64,000 nucleotides of DNA from Clavaria fumosa (lineage: Eukaryota; Basidiomycota; Agaricomycetes; Agaricales; Clavariaceae): assembly GCA_951802425.1 (NCBI GenBank), contig OX637804.1, forward strand, positions 1,302,001 through 1,366,000, given 5' to 3'. The position numbers and the translations under genes are program-made. The first letter of the stretch is position 1, and every line of letters begins with the position of its first letter. This document shows positions 1 through 11,909 of the stretch, piece by piece. The notes under the pieces are model-generated. The model ran no database searches. It was not told the origin of the DNA and worked only from the letters and a program-made list of their open reading frames with translations.

Positions 1-2640
1 ATGACGCCCCCCACAACTCCGGGCGGGAAAGACGATGTCCCTAGATTGCGGAGCGGTCGAGACCAGCCGCCGTATGCGCGTTCTGAGAGCCGGCACAATG
101 CGTCGCCCATTGCCGACTCGCAATATGCACGGGCGACGCACGACTCGGCAGCAGCATCCCCGGCCACTCCCAGTCCCGTGTACTCGTCCTTCAGGACGCC
201 GTCCTCCGCAATCGGGGATCCGGACGGCCACATGTATGGTTCGCCGCCTCGGCCGCCCGCAGCAACACAGCTGCTGACCAGGCCGCCGCCGCGTCAGGGT
301 TCCATCGGCGTCCTGGGCAGCACCGCCTCTGCGTCACCTTCGTCCTCGCTGCCGTCGTCGCCGCCTCGCTCGTCGGGTGAGCATTTCCCCCGTTACGCAG
401 CGGTGGAGAGCGTGCCGACTCCGCGTCAGCGCACGGTTTCCCGCGAGAACGGACTGTATTCGGGCAATGGTGGTAGTGGCGGTAGCGGCAGCGTTAATAG
501 CCACAATCATAATCACAACAATAGCGGCGGCAGCGGCACCCATCACAACCACGGCAACAGTTACCACGCGCGTGCGGCGTATGATGGCGGCGCGCCGCCG
601 CGGTCGAGATGCGCGTCTGGGGAGGACATGGACGGGGTGTCGCCGCTTCGCACGGCAGCGGCGACGGCAGTGTCATCGCCGCCTTCGAAATTCGAGGGTA
701 GTGTTGCTCCCGCGGTACGGAAGCGGGGACAGCTGCCGAGCGTGCGGGTGCATGTGTCGTCATCGTACGCAGATTTGAGACACCCCCGGCCGTCCCATAG
801 CCGTGAGGACGTCTTCAAAAGCGCGGAGGAGGGGGGCAGATGGGGGCGGAACGGAAAGGTGGCGGTAACGGAGGAGAAGGAGGAAGAGTGGGTGGGTGAA
901 GAGGAGGAGGAGGAGGGGGAGGAGGAGGAGGAGGAGGAGAACGAACGTGAGGAGTACGGACAAGAGATGGACAAGGCGTCGTTGTCGACAACCTCTGACA
1001 CGGACTTGGAAGACATGGACTTAGTGAGGGAGGCGGAGCAAGCGCGGCTGGAGGCGCAGCGCATGGCTGAGGAGGCAAAGAAGAAGGAGGAGGAGGTGCA
1101 ACGGCGCCGAGAGGAGGCCCGGAGGATCAAGGTCGAAGCTCGTCATAGGGAGGCTGAGGCTCGTCTGAAGGAGGCCGAGGCGCGTCAGAAGGAAGCCGCG
1201 GCGCGTCAAATGGAAGCTGAAGTGCGCCACAGGGAGGAGGAGGAGCGCCGGAGGAAAGAGCAGGAGATGCGAAAGAAGGAGGAGGAGGCGGAGAGGAAAG
1301 CTGATGAGCTGCGACGCGTGGCGGACGAGACGAGGAAGAAGGAGGAGGAGCTGAAGAGGATTGAGGAAGACCTGAAGAGGCGTGAGGAGGAGCTGAATCG
1401 ACGTGAGGCGGAGAGTCTGGCTAGGGAAGAAATGGAGAAGGCGAGGAGGGAGGAGGAGGAGAAGACGAGGCGGGAAGAGGCCGAAAGGCAATTGCGGCTT
1501 GAGGCGGAGAGACAGAAGAAAGATCAGTTGGAGACACAAAGGATCGCAGAAGAAGCTAGAAAGAAGGAGGAAGAGAAGGCACAGGCAATGAAGAAGGAGG
1601 CAGAGCTCAAGCGCCAAGAGGAGGAGGGGCGCAAGAGAGAAGTTGAAGCCAAACGGCTAGAGGAGGAACGGCAGCAAGGAGTTGAGACTCGCCGGAGGGC
1701 TGAGGCTGACGCGCAGTGGACGAAGATAGACGCAACGCGAGACCACCAAGAAGAAGGGAGAAAGCGTGAAGCAGAGACGGGTACCCGTGCGGAAGACGCA
1801 CAGCGACCGCACGCTTACGGTCCCTATAATACTTCCATCCCGCGGGGTGTTGGCGTTTCCGCATCTTCTGCAGCGTCTGCGGGCGCCAGCACCGGCACCT
1901 CTTCTGCGACCTATCGTAGTGTTCCCACCTCGTCTAGTCCAGACTCTGCGTCCTCTGCAAGTCACCGAAGCCCCGCTTCCTCGAACTCTAGCAACGCCCC
2001 TCCTGGTTGGTCAACATGGAGTCGCACGTCTACAAGCCAGGCCTCGAGCCCAAGTCGTCCAACTACCACGTCAAGCGCAAGCGCGAAAACCCATACTCCG
2101 AGATCCCCTGGTATGCCGCATTCCTCGACATCAAACCTTAACCCGAACGTCCGCGTCGACGAGGCGGAATGGGCCCAACGGCAGGCGCGTCTTGCACAGG
2201 AACAGCAAGAAAAGTTTCGCCGGGAGCAGGAGCGTATAGCAGCAGAGAAGGAAACCAAAGGGGGCGGGCCGCTCACCAAGACAGAAATCCTCCGCCTGTT
2301 CGCTGCGCACGAGCAAATGTGGTCCAGCCTGGAGACTGTGAGCGAGGTGGGGTGGCACAGCGTACCATGGCCCACGCTGAAGCGGCCATCTGTGCCCGAG
2401 GAAATTACGATATCTGCGCTGAGCGCGTACGTGCTCTCTCCACACGGTGACAAAACCAAGTCAAACAAAGAGCGTATCACGCAACATATTCGGAGATGGC
2501 ATCCAGACCGGTTTGACACGAAGCTGCTGCCCAAGGTCAGGGAGCATGAACGTGCTCAAGTCAAACAGGGCGCTGGCGAGGTCGCGAGGGGCTTGAACGA
2601 GCTGCTGACGCGGACGCAGTCCAACGATGTTTTCTCCTGA
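1..2640 (+). CDS. Coiled-coil protein with C-terminal NFKBIL1/J-domain-like segment
   Basis: An 879-residue open frame starts at the first base of the window, so the true start may lie upstream. Residues 1-290 are low complexity (Ser, Pro, Gly, His-Asn runs). An acidic stretch of almost pure Glu follows at about residues 295-320, then a long charged coiled coil at about 340-600 built from heptad-like EEARRKEEE-type repeats. A second Ser/Pro/Thr-rich spacer precedes a conserved C-terminus (about residues 750-879) with helix-forming sequence and the motif WHPDRF near residue 835. That motif resembles the short J-like region at the C-terminus of NF-kappa-B-inhibitor-like 1 proteins, which fungal coiled-coil proteins share. 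No introns are needed. The function is unknown; nuclear or RNA-related roles known for animal NFKBIL1 should not be transferred on this evidence. The domain assignment is by motif memory only. Confidence 0.7.
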   Translation: MTPPTTPGGKDDVPRLRSGRDQPPYARSESRHNASPIADSQYARATHDSAAASPATPSPVYSSFRTPSSAIGDPDGHMYGSPPRPPAATQLLTRPPPRQGSIGVLGSTASASPSSSLPSSPPRSSGEHFPRYAAVESVPTPRQRTVSRENGLYSGNGGSGGSGSVNSHNHNHNNSGGSGTHHNHGNSYHARAAYDGGAPPRSRCASGEDMDGVSPLRTAAATAVSSPPSKFEGSVAPAVRKRGQLPSVRVHVSSSYADLRHPRPSHSREDVFKSAEEGGRWGRNGKVAVTEEKEEEWVGEEEEEEGEEEEEEENEREEYGQEMDKASLSTTSDTDLEDMDLVREAEQARLEAQRMAEEAKKKEEEVQRRREEARRIKVEARHREAEARLKEAEARQKEAAARQMEAEVRHREEEERRRKEQEMRKKEEEAERKADELRRVADETRKKEEELKRIEEDLKRREEELNRREAESLAREEMEKARREEEEKTRREEAERQLRLEAERQKKDQLETQRIAEEARKKEEEKAQAMKKEAELKRQEEEGRKREVEAKRLEEERQQGVETRRRAEADAQWTKIDATRDHQEEGRKREAETGTRAEDAQRPHAYGPYNTSIPRGVGVSASSAASAGASTGTSSATYRSVPTSSSPDSASSASHRSPASSNSSNAPPGWSTWSRTSTSQASSPSRPTTTSSASAKTHTPRSPGMPHSSTSNLNPNVRVDEAEWAQRQARLAQEQQEKFRREQERIAAEKETKGGGPLTKTEILRLFAAHEQMWSSLETVSEVGWHSVPWPTLKRPSVPEEITISALSAYVLSPHGDKTKSNKERITQHIRRWHPDRFDTKLLPKVREHERAQVKQGAGEVARGLNELLTRTQSNDVFS

Positions 2641-3020
2641 GGACGAATGCGAATGTCCTTTTTTTCCTACTCCCTCTTCTTTCTGCGGGTGGAGTCACTT
2701 CTTCTAACCACAATCAACTGTCATGTACTTCCCCAATACCCAGCCATCCTCATTTGTATGACTATCATCCCACTATCATGGAATATTTGATTTGTATAAC
2801 ACCGGAGATTACTAGCTCACTCGCATCACCTGAGACGGCCGTGGTGGCTTTGACTGCCAGGATGTCTGTGCTGGATTGGATGATACAAGTTGCCCACAAG
2901 CTGGCACTACATATGTAGGAAAGGGGGATTTGGCTATGGCATGTTACACATAATTCAAACAGTCCAGAACAGGGCGACTTATTGGCTGTTACACATTTAA
3001 AACCTGCACTTCGATTTCTT
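2641..3020. other. Convergent intergenic region
   Basis: About 380 bases lie between the stop of the coiled-coil gene and the stop of fimbrin on the other strand. The sequence is AT-richer than its surroundings and would hold both 3' untranslated regions. I see no further gene or repeat. Confidence 0.6.
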
Positions 3021-5431
3021 TCATTGGGCTATGCTCATTAAACTTCCAACGAAGGTGAGAATCTATATAGACGATGTCGTGTGAGAAAACTTCGATGAAG
3101 AGAATGAATGTAGACAACACACAAGACGCGGACGGACGTCGACGATGTCCTCAGGCACCAGGAAGATAAGACTATTCATCTTCCTTGCGATCGAGATGGC
3201 CAATTTCGCTATGGGGACCCACCCAGAAACGTGGTTCAGCGCAGCTTTCAAGGAAGAAAATGGTTGACAAACCGTTTTGCCGGCGTTCCTCGTAGTCGCT
3301 GTTCTCGTTCACATTGAGGACAAGAGCGGGGTCGACGATGCCAGGCTTGATTGCCTCGAGTAGGTCGAGGAAGAACAGGCCCGTAGTGAGGGACGGGTCT
3401 TTGAACGAGCGGATGGGCCGCACGCTCGGTTTGGCTTTCTGCGCGGTGGTGTTCGCCCATTTGAGCATCTCCGTATCAGTGATTGGCCGGCCTTGGCCGT
3501 GCTTGGATAGTGACGTGAGTGTCTTGGTGATGCTCATCCTGCAGCGAGAAAAGTGTTGTCATGACAAATTTACAAAATAAAAATAAAATGAGGCACCTCA
3601 TGAGTTGCCAAACCAGACCGAGCACGAGGGTCTTCTTGCGGTCGACGATGTCGGCGCCCTGGATGCCGACGAGGTGCATGCCGTTCTGCTTGCCGAGCTC
3701 GACGGCGTAGTTGGTGTTCTCGACTGCCTTGAAGCGGGATAGCTGCGACTGGCTTGGCTTGATTCCGATCTCCTCTTCTTCCTCTTCGCCTTCCCAACCC
3801 GCACCACCCCCTGACACGCCTGATACGCCAGGCTCCCCGGGAGCCATGCCTTTGGGTTTCGACACGCGGCGCCATATGACGGTGCCGGGCATGACCTTGT
3901 CGAATGCCTGGAGGATGACGAGCCCGTCGCGGAGGTCCTCAAACAGATTAAATACGCCAGGGTCGACGCCAAGCGAGTTGAGCCACAGGGTGAACACGCG
4001 TGCCTCGCGCTCGCCCTCTGCGTCGAAGTCTGCGACTGCGCCATAGTCGCGCGCCTCGGCCTCATCCAGCGGTGCGAGCCCCGGGTGCGTGTTGAACAGG
4101 TTCGCAACGAAGGCGAGGTTCAGACGGGGATTACCCGCAAGCAGCGAGCCGGGTGTGAGGTATTTGCGGCACCCAATGTTGTCGGCGTTTTGAAGCACCT
4201 AGACACGAGGGTTGGATGGACGGAGGGGAAATGACCATGTGTGCTCACCTGTTCGGCCCTCGTTCGGAGATCGGTGGTTTTAAGAGGAGCGATAGAGCAA
4301 TCGTTGGGCATTAGCTGATTGAGGAGGACGGTGTAGTTCTCGCCGTCTTTGACATCTCGACTAAAGTTGTTGACGCTAAAGAAACAGATAAATAGAAGTC
4401 ATGTACATAGAATTGAATTCCGTACCGTCGTTTCCAGCCGGCAGCTTTAAGATGATAGTTGAACCAGCGCAAGAGAATCTGGTCCGGGGTCAACCGCAGC
4501 AGATCGTCGATGGTCTCTCCTTCCTCGCAGAGGCGGTACAGCTCCGGGTGGATCTTGATGTCAACCTGCGCGAGGAGACCGCGGCGGATGATCTGCCATA
4601 TGAGGCCAAGGATGAGGTGCTCCCTGCCCTCCGCGATGTCAGACGATCCGATGTTGACGACGGAGCAACCGATCGCCTTGGCGGAGGTGATGACGATGTT
4701 ATTGTTCTCGGTCATCTTGAAGTTGTTGAGAGGTTTACGCGGCGTTGGAAAGTTGAGCACACGCGTGTCAATTGTGTCCGGTACGGAATCGTTGATGAGC
4801 TTGCAGAGAATAAGCCCGTCGCGCACTTCGTCAAAGAGCTGCATGGTGGTCGTCGGGATAGGGAGCCGGGAACCAATGTCATGATCATCGGCGAGGACCT
4901 ACGTGAGAGGTTAGTGATATCTGGAAGAGTTAACTCATAGGGACGGCGACAACGCACGGCGTTGATGTGATTGGTGAACTCGGAGCGCTCGTCCTCGTTG
5001 ATCGTATGGCTAACATTCGCATTGGAACCTTGAACGGTGATATTGCCTGCCTTGGAGGGTAGGACGGACTTTTGGGCATCCGCCTTTAGCTTGACGTTGA
5101 GCTGAGAGAGGTTCAGATCCAAGAGATAAGCCGAGCGAGTGGGCCGCGCACCTCTACCCATTCCTCCAGCTCGATCTTGCCACTAGCGTCCATGACTTGC
5201 TTGAGCGTCTCGCGGACGCGATCATAGGACTCTCCGCTCGCCTGCAGATTCTGGAGAACGGCGGCCTTGTCTAAATGGCCTGGGGTGCCTGTGGTTATTG
5301 CGCTGGATGGGGTGGGTGTTAGGATAGGTAAATAACTGTACGAGAGTGACTCACTTGAAGCGGTTAATGAGATCAAGCATCTCGTCGCGCGAGACCTCTG
5401 GGTATTTCTTCTGTAACCGTAGGGCCTCCAT
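3021..5431 (-). CDS. SAC6: Fimbrin (plastin), actin-bundling protein
   Basis: A multi-exon gene for fimbrin, which cross-links actin filaments in endocytic patches. The start is placed at 5431 because the N-terminal exon reads MEALRLQKKYPEVSRDEM, as in fungal fimbrins, leading into the EF-hand-like region. Several calponin-homology segments follow: 4844-4311 contains DEVRDGLILCKLIND and LILGLIWQIIRRGL; 4198-3570 contains NLFEDLRDGLVILQAFDKVMPG and LVLGLVWQLMR; the last exons contain SIARKMNSLIFLVPEDIVDVRPR. Splicing the final intron (starting GTGTGTTG, ending at CTATATAG) gives a C-terminus reading ILTFVGSLMSIAQ then TGA at 3021-3023. Its start is 161 bp from the divergent PrpF-like gene. The family call is very secure; exact internal exon borders are inferred. 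Confidence 0.95.
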
Positions 5432-5592
5432 TGCTGGTGGAGAGAGTGAGACGTTGAGCGAATGCGGCGCAGCACAACTGCAATGGCGATTGCCGCTGTA
5501 AGACAGGGGCGTTCACTCCAAGCTACATCATGATCAGCATTACATGACCTCTCCACGAGCCTGTGCGCTAGTCACTTGCTACTCTCAGTGAC

Positions 5593-6861
5593 ATGGGGCC
5601 CAGGACAGTGTCCCGTTTATTTCTCAGCCGGTCAATTCGACACTTGTCGGCTCGAGGCAAACATTCCGCACATGAACCTCTCGATGTCACCAATCCTTTA
5701 CCTGCCACGTTCTTCCGTGGTGGCACATCTAAAGGCATATTCATCAATCGCGATCACCTTCCAGCTGATACAGCAAGTTGGGCGCGCATCTTCCTTGGCA
5801 TCATGGGATCTCCAGACCCAGTTTTCAAGCGCCAGCTGGATGGAATGGGAGGCGGTGTATCTAGTTTATCCAAGGTTTGCGTCGTTGGGAAACCATCTAA
5901 CACACTTGCTGAACAAGGAGTTGATGTCGAATACACCTTTGCCCAAGTAGGCGTCGTCGATGACACCGTTGACTACTCTGGCAATTGTGGGAATCTCTCA
6001 AGCGTTGTGGGAGCATTTGCTGTGGACGAGGTACTGTGTTCGCCCAAGTGCGTAGACGGACGCGCGACGGTGCGCACGTTCAATACCAACACGGGCAAAA
6101 TCATCGATTTGACGTTCCCTGTCGCCACTGTACCTGGGACGAATGCGGTCAAGTCCGTTCTCGACCGCAAAGAAGTGGCCCTTGCTGGTGTGCCAGGGAT
6201 GGCCTCCCGGATCTCCCTGGATTTTGTGTCCCCTGGTGGGGCATGCACCGGAAAACTCCTGCCATCAGGCCATCCAGTTGACACTATTACCATCCCTACT
6301 GGCCAACAGTATGACATGATGACAGATATCCGCGCCTCTTTGGTAGACGCCACCAACCCGACTGTCTTCGTCTCCCACCGCGACCTTTATCTCCTTCTAT
6401 CTCAACCAAACACTGACGTGCCAATTCCATTTTCCGATGCGCGTGTCCTATCGTTGCTGGAGACCATCCGACAACTCGGCGCGCAGCGCATGGGCCTTGA
6501 CCCTTCTGCACAGGCCCAGCCCAAGATTGCAGTTCTGCGTGCACCGAACGACGCAGACCGGGTGTCCGGCGTAGACATACGCGTACATGCAATCTCAATG
6601 GGCATCCCACATCGCGCGGTGCCGCTGACGGTTGGCCTGTGTCTGGGCATCGCTGCGCACATCGAGGGGACGATTGCGCACGACATCGTGACACGGACGC
6701 GGGTGGGGCAGGTAAGGATGGGAGTCAGTAGGACTGTGTGCATTGCCCACCCCAGTGGACTGGTAAATGTCGGGGTTGAGACTACGGTTGGCGGGGGGGT
6801 TGAGAGTGTCAATGTCATCAGAACAGGTCGGAAACTCATGAAAGGAGCTGTCTGGTGGTAG
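5593..6861 (+). CDS. PrpF-family protein (2-methylaconitate isomerase-like)
   Basis: A single 422-residue exon. The core FFRGGTSKGIFINRDHLP, the MGGGVSSLSK loop and DYSGNCGNLSS are hallmarks of the PrpF/DUF453 family with diaminopimelate-epimerase fold, whose bacterial members isomerise 2-methylaconitate in propionate breakdown. The length matches the family (about 390-420 residues). The first ~30 residues (MGPRTVSRLFLSRSIRHLSARG) are Arg/Ser-rich without acidic residues, which suggests a mitochondrial presequence; this would fit a role near the methylcitrate cycle, but that is inference. The fungal substrate is not known from the sequence. It is unusual here in lacking introns. It is divergent from fimbrin and may share its promoter region (5432-5592). 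Confidence 0.9.
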   Translation: MGPRTVSRLFLSRSIRHLSARGKHSAHEPLDVTNPLPATFFRGGTSKGIFINRDHLPADTASWARIFLGIMGSPDPVFKRQLDGMGGGVSSLSKVCVVGKPSNTLAEQGVDVEYTFAQVGVVDDTVDYSGNCGNLSSVVGAFAVDEVLCSPKCVDGRATVRTFNTNTGKIIDLTFPVATVPGTNAVKSVLDRKEVALAGVPGMASRISLDFVSPGGACTGKLLPSGHPVDTITIPTGQQYDMMTDIRASLVDATNPTVFVSHRDLYLLLSQPNTDVPIPFSDARVLSLLETIRQLGAQRMGLDPSAQAQPKIAVLRAPNDADRVSGVDIRVHAISMGIPHRAVPLTVGLCLGIAAHIEGTIAHDIVTRTRVGQVRMGVSRTVCIAHPSGLVNVGVETTVGGGVESVNVIRTGRKLMKGAVWW

Positions 6862-7410
6862 GGAGTCATGCCAGACCTCTGTAGTAACTCACTATTGATA
6901 TTCATGAGCCGGGGATTATGCATCCAAAATACCAAAGGTTTGCATCATTGTAATCAATCTTACTTTCATTCTCTACATCTACATAGAGGAGGTGGCTGGG
7001 GCAAACGTGCTAGAGACAACCCTCAAATCCTCAGGTAATACAGTAAAATTAATACTCCACCTTCATGTTAGCCAAAGCTGCAGAGCTGAATCAAGTTCAT
7101 ACACAAGTAATGCAAGCAAATGTTTGAGCAGCTCCAAGAGATCATTTGAGAGCATGCTGCTACAGAGATGCAGCCCCAATGCATAAAGAGCATACTGAGA
7201 TGTGATTTCCACTCCACTTCAATGTACAGGTTCTGTGCAATGCAATCTAGAAGGTGCCTAGCACAAAGGACATAAATTATGCATTTAGTCTGGGACCCAC
7301 CTGGCCTCTGCAATGGCTGGGGTATTCCTTCAAGCTTCTCACCCCCAGGGGATCTCTTAGACCCAATCAAAAGAGTTTGTGTTCTAGCCAAAGCAGTTTC
7401 ACAATCACTC
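6862..7410. other. Intergenic region
   Basis: Roughly 550 bases between the PrpF-like gene and the SET/MYND gene. It is AT-rich with no convincing open frame and no repeat that I can see. It should contain the 3' end of the first gene and the promoter of the second. Confidence 0.5.
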
Positions 7411-9856
7411 ATGTCTTCGTGGCAGCAACTTAAAGCTGCTCGTCAAGCGAAAGCACCAAAGTCGTACCTGCAGTTTCAGTCCCCATCTACCTCATCGTCG
7501 AAGTCGCAGGACGCTCCTCTCTCTCTCGGCACTCGTCCACAACAACAACCAGCCAATCAGGACCTGGACTTGTTTTCGCATTGCCGCTCATCTCTGGGAA
7601 TCTGTCAATCGTCCATTTCTGGTCGCGGAATCGCAGCTAAAAGGTGCTTTGGACGTGGTGGGTCTCTCAACTAGGAGTATGTCTTCACGGGTCCTCCATC
7701 CTCCAATTTGATAGGCACGACTATCCTCTCCATTTCACCACATGTCCGCGTCTTGTCCACTCCACATCTACCATCATACTGTTCATACTGCACTGCGCCT
7801 GCGACGGACAATTCAGGCTTGAAGCGATGCGCAGTGTGTCGCGCGGTCTACTATTGCGATGCAGTACCCCTACTTTGTACCATCGCCTTCTTCTTTCGAA
7901 GCTGATCCCGCTTGTAGAAATGTCAATCTGCTGATTGGCGCATTCACAAACGCGAATGCAAAGCCCTCCTCCAATGGGCTAAACTTTCGCCCAATTCCTC
8001 CGCAGATTCGTCTCTCGAAGTCCCCAGTGACGCCATTCGCTGCTTGGCACGAATCATATGGGGCAGAAAATTTGCGGGGCCCGAAAGCGTCTGGGTCAGT
8101 CTATGTGGTGGCCCTTCACATATGTCCTTGGCCGATCCAGCTGACCTTCTGTTATGCACCAGGCGCGTGAGATCAACTTCATGTACTCCTGTTTGTCAAG
8201 AAACTTCACACAGCCTACGTATTTGACTTCCGACATGATGCTTTCCCAGATCGAACTTCCACTTCGCCCAAACAGTCCGAGATGCAGACGCATCTCGCGC
8301 ACGCGCTCACGTCCTACCTGGGTGTGTCGTCCACAGAGGGACTAGCTGCGCTTGATATAGAAGGGATCAGAGGCCTCGTCGACCTTATCTCTCAAGTACG
8401 TCTGACACAGTTCTTTGTCGCTTTTCGATTTATTTCTTTTTGTTCCTACACGAAGTTCACGACGAATAGTCACACGCTCACCACGCCCACCCTTGACACG
8501 ATCGGCGTCGCCGTCGCGCCTCTCGTCGCGCTCATGAACCACACATGCGTCCCGAACGCGGTCGTCATCTTCCCCGCTCTGCACACCGCAATACAAGACG
8601 TCATGCACGTCGTTGCGCTCCAGGATATCGCCGTGGGCCAGGAGGTGCATCTATTTATTCGTTCCGCTTGTCACTTTTGAGCTGAGCGGCCACAATGTCT
8701 TGTTTTAACCATAAATAAAATGCCATAACATCTCATATAGATATTGCTCTCGTACATCGATACGACGCTCCCGCGTGCGGCGCGCCTCGCCGCGCTACAG
8801 GAGACATACAATTTCACGTGCCCCTGCACGCTGTGCACGGCCCCGACTCAGGCGAGCGAGTACGACCCGCGCGAAGCTATTGAGTGTCGAAAGCGCTGTG
8901 GCGGTGCATGCCCACTGCCGCTCTTTGCAGGTCAGCAGCCCCCTCTCCAACTTTCCTCGCTTGATTCACCGCACAAAATGTGGATGCATTGAATGTGAAT
9001 GCATTGAATGTGTTACGTAGGGGGGATGTTGGCAACAACGCGGTGCACGCTGTGCGGCGCCGTAGTAGAGGAAGGTGAGACGATAGTAGATGCTGTTAGG
9101 GTCGCGCAGGAGGCGCTGGACAAGGCGACGAGGTTGCAGTGGGCCGGTCAGTCCCTGTCCTGCATAACCCAGCCATATCTTGACATTGTTGACATGCCAG
9201 AGCCAGAGAGAGTGCTCGTCCTCGCGACGAACGCGCTGGCGGTGCTCTGCTCGCAAGACGTGCGCATGCTGGCGACAAGCCACCCACGGCTGGCGCTCAC
9301 CAGGCTAATTGTCAGCTTGCGCATCGCGATGAGGTTCCGGCGCATGCCATCGTCGAATACCTCTACCGCTCCCAGCGGAGCACCTCCAATAGCCACGGCG
9401 GCGGCGACGACGGATGCAGATGATGCGAACCGAGAGATCCAGACGGGCCTGGACGAGACGATCTGCCTGGCGACGACAGCTGCGCACGCGCTGGAGGCGT
9501 TGCTCGCGCACGGCCACCCGTCGCGCGGCGTTGCGTGGGCGGTGGTGGGACGTCTGTGCGCGGTGGATGAACCGTGCCCTCCTCCGCCAATAACCACAAT
9601 GGCACCCCAAAGATTAAGAGGAGTAAGGGAAGGAGGAGCAGGGTACCCACCGCACGGCCTGGAGCGGCTTGAGCTTGCACGCACGGCGCTGCTGCGGGCG
9701 TCGGGCGAGCTGTGTGTAGGCTTCGGGAGTGGAGGAGGGGATGCGGGGAGGGAGGCACGGGTGTTATTGGTCAGGCTGGAAAGGGAGGTAGAAGTGTTCC
9801 GCGAAGGTGTGGAGAAGGCATGGAGAGAGCAAAGGGAGTTGGGGATGCAGAAATAG
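7411..9856 (+). CDS. SET and MYND domain protein (SMYD-like methyltransferase)
   Basis: A spliced gene beginning MSSWQQLKAARQA. The exon 1 to exon 2 junction gives GRGTTILSISPHV, typical of the start of a SET domain. A MYND zinc finger follows: YCSYCTAPA, RCAVCRAVYYCDA and, after an intron ending at CTTGTAG, KCQSADWRIHKRECKALL, supplying the expected Cys/His ligands. The SET core shows LMNHTCVPNAV (the NHxCxPN substrate/cofactor motif) and, after an intron, LSYIDTTLPRAARLAALQETYNFTCPCTLC, the post-SET Cys cluster. The C-terminal 280 residues (from 9008) are helical and poorly conserved. SMYD enzymes transfer methyl groups from S-adenosylmethionine to lysines of histone or non-histone proteins; the target here is unknown. 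Domain order SET-MYND-SET-postSET matches the family. Confidence 0.9.
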
Positions 9857-10094
9857 ATATATGATGTTGGGCGAAAAGTTGTCGTGTATTATCGCTTGGA
9901 GACCTCAATGGCTGATTCGGAATTTTGGTGAATCCAAAGTGGGGGTGGAGACAGATATAATATGCTCTGCGGAGATCGCAGTTGACGATTGCATGGAGAT
10001 TTTGAAGTGGGACAGTTCAGAGTGTGAAAGATGAGTGGACAGGTAACATTGCGAAGAATTTGAATTAAAGGTAGGAAATCGGGCCCGACTCAGG

Positions 10095-11909
10095 TCAAGT
10101 GAACGCAGTGTCTTCCACCCAATCCCCTTGCCCAGGTCCGATCCCAGACTCCTCTTCCGAAAGCGCATGCCACGTCGTGTCCTCTTTCGATTTGAGCGCC
10201 TGGTGGGACTGTGAGAACCAGGCATGCACTCAACCGTAGACGAGATGTGAATAACGAACTTTGACGATGTACTCTCTGCTGCGCTCGATCTCCATCTCCA
10301 GCGTCTTGAGCAAGCTCGCCTGCTCCTCCGCCTCGCGCAAGACGCGCTCGACCTCTGCGCGTGGGACTGTGTACACGCGCGCCGATGCGTCGTCCTCGTC
10401 TTCTTCGGAAAAGGAGACAATGCCCTCGGCTGATATCCGTGCACTGATCTCTGAACACTCAACCTGGCAGATTGAGTCTCTTGAAACTGGAGAAAGAGGA
10501 ACGACGCACCATGCTTAGAAGGATGCCCCGCACGGCATCATCTCCAGCGAGTCCAACCGCCTTGCCGATCTCGGTGAGGCTGAGAGTGAGGTATGTGCCT
10601 GTCAACTTCTGGATCTGCCACCGCGGCGCGCGTTCCAGCGCTTGCTGCAGAAGCCCGAGCGTGCGGTCCTGCATGCCAGCGGGAGTAAGAAATGGTATCA
10701 GCAGGAGGCACGGAGAGGGAGAAATATGGAAGAGTCGCACAGCATTAAACAGATGCCGCTCCTTGTCCAACAGAGTGCGCAGGGTGTCCGTGTGCTGGGG
10801 GTAGTTCCGAATGAACGTCTCGTATGGAGTAGCCTTGAGCATGCGCGCGAGACGGCCGTGTGTGTATTTCGGTAGTGGTGAGGCCTGCAAACCGGAGGAT
10901 GAATGAAGACCTGGGTTTGGGCAAGGGAGGTGGAGGTGGGCCACACCTTACCCCGCAGGATCAGTTGCACGCAAACCAGTTTCTTAAAGGCATCCATTTG
11001 TACGGCGGCAGGTTGCTGTGCTGGGGCGCTGACACAGATCTCGAACCAGTCTTCTGCCTCCTCCCAGCGCTTAAGGGCCGTCAGAATCATCCCGCCCGCG
11101 TAGTGGGTGACCAGATTGTCGTTGTAGGTGAGATCAGCGTCTAAGTGCGAGATGGGATGCGCAAGCACTGGTATAGCGGCCGTGGGGTGATTAGTCTGGA
11201 GACAGGTCTTGGCAGAAATAGGCTATCAGGCGGCGCGTTGAACACAGAAATGGATGCAAGACTCACCGTGAGGAAGATCTGATGCACTGGTGTCAGATGA
11301 AAGGGGCTTTGAGCATATCTCGTCAGCAAGTCGTGCAAAGGTTGTATCGCGCGAGCTAGCTGCTCACATAAGCGTGAACAAAGATAGAAACAGGAGGATT
11401 ACGGAGGGACGACGCACTGTGCGCCTGACTTCGGCGAAGTGGTAGATCCCTTGGGCGAGCATCGTCACTGTAATGTGGACTTCAGCAACCGGAACAAGGA
11501 AAATTATATCAGGGCGTCGCACCACGATCAGACGCAATGCGTGCTTGCTCGGGGTGAAAGGAGCGGCAGAAATTCTGTATGTAACTGAACGACAGGGTAG
11601 GTGCGTTATCTGAAGCAACGTTCAAGCGTGCAGACCTCCATGATAAGACAACACCATCAGGCAGATGGAAAGGACTCGGTTGCAATATGACACTTACAGG
11701 ATGTACAAGACAGCCAGGGTGTGCACTTCAATATCTAAGATCGACAAGGGATCTTCCCCGTTTGCCAAAGGGCCACCAAGTACGGTATCTCGCGTCTCGC
11801 GCGGCAACGCGGTTCGGATTGTCTGATTCAGTGCCCATGGGTCGACTCCTGCGGTGATATGTGCGAGAATCGAGTCGAGGGACGCAGCCGAGGGTGCGGG
11901 CGCGCTCAT
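10095..11909 (-). CDS. CSN3: COP9 signalosome complex subunit 3, complete copy
   Basis: CSN3 is a PCI-domain subunit of the COP9 signalosome, which removes Nedd8 from cullins. The start MSAPAPSAASLDSILAHI is at 11909. Further exons carry LTYNDNLVTHYAGGMILTAL, AVQMDAFKKLVCVQLILRG, then the PCI/winged-helix part (ALERAPRWQIQKLTGTYLTL, SLTEIGKAVGLAGDD). The C-terminal exon reads ARISAEGIVSFSEEDEDD followed by a helix (VERVLREAEEQASLLKTLEM). Splicing a last intron (GTTCGTTATT...CACAG) gives a tail ending GDWVEDTAFT with TGA at 10095-10097. A second, C-terminally different copy lies at 16272-18384. This copy keeps the C-terminal helix expected for the CSN helical bundle, so it is the likely functional CSN3. 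Confidence 0.88.

Noticed and set aside
561..1617. Long minus-strand open frames (189 and 198 residues) inside the coiled-coil gene
   Set aside because: They are mirror images of GAG/GAA-rich coiled-coil codons and encode Leu/Ser/Pro low-complexity sequence with no protein-like features.
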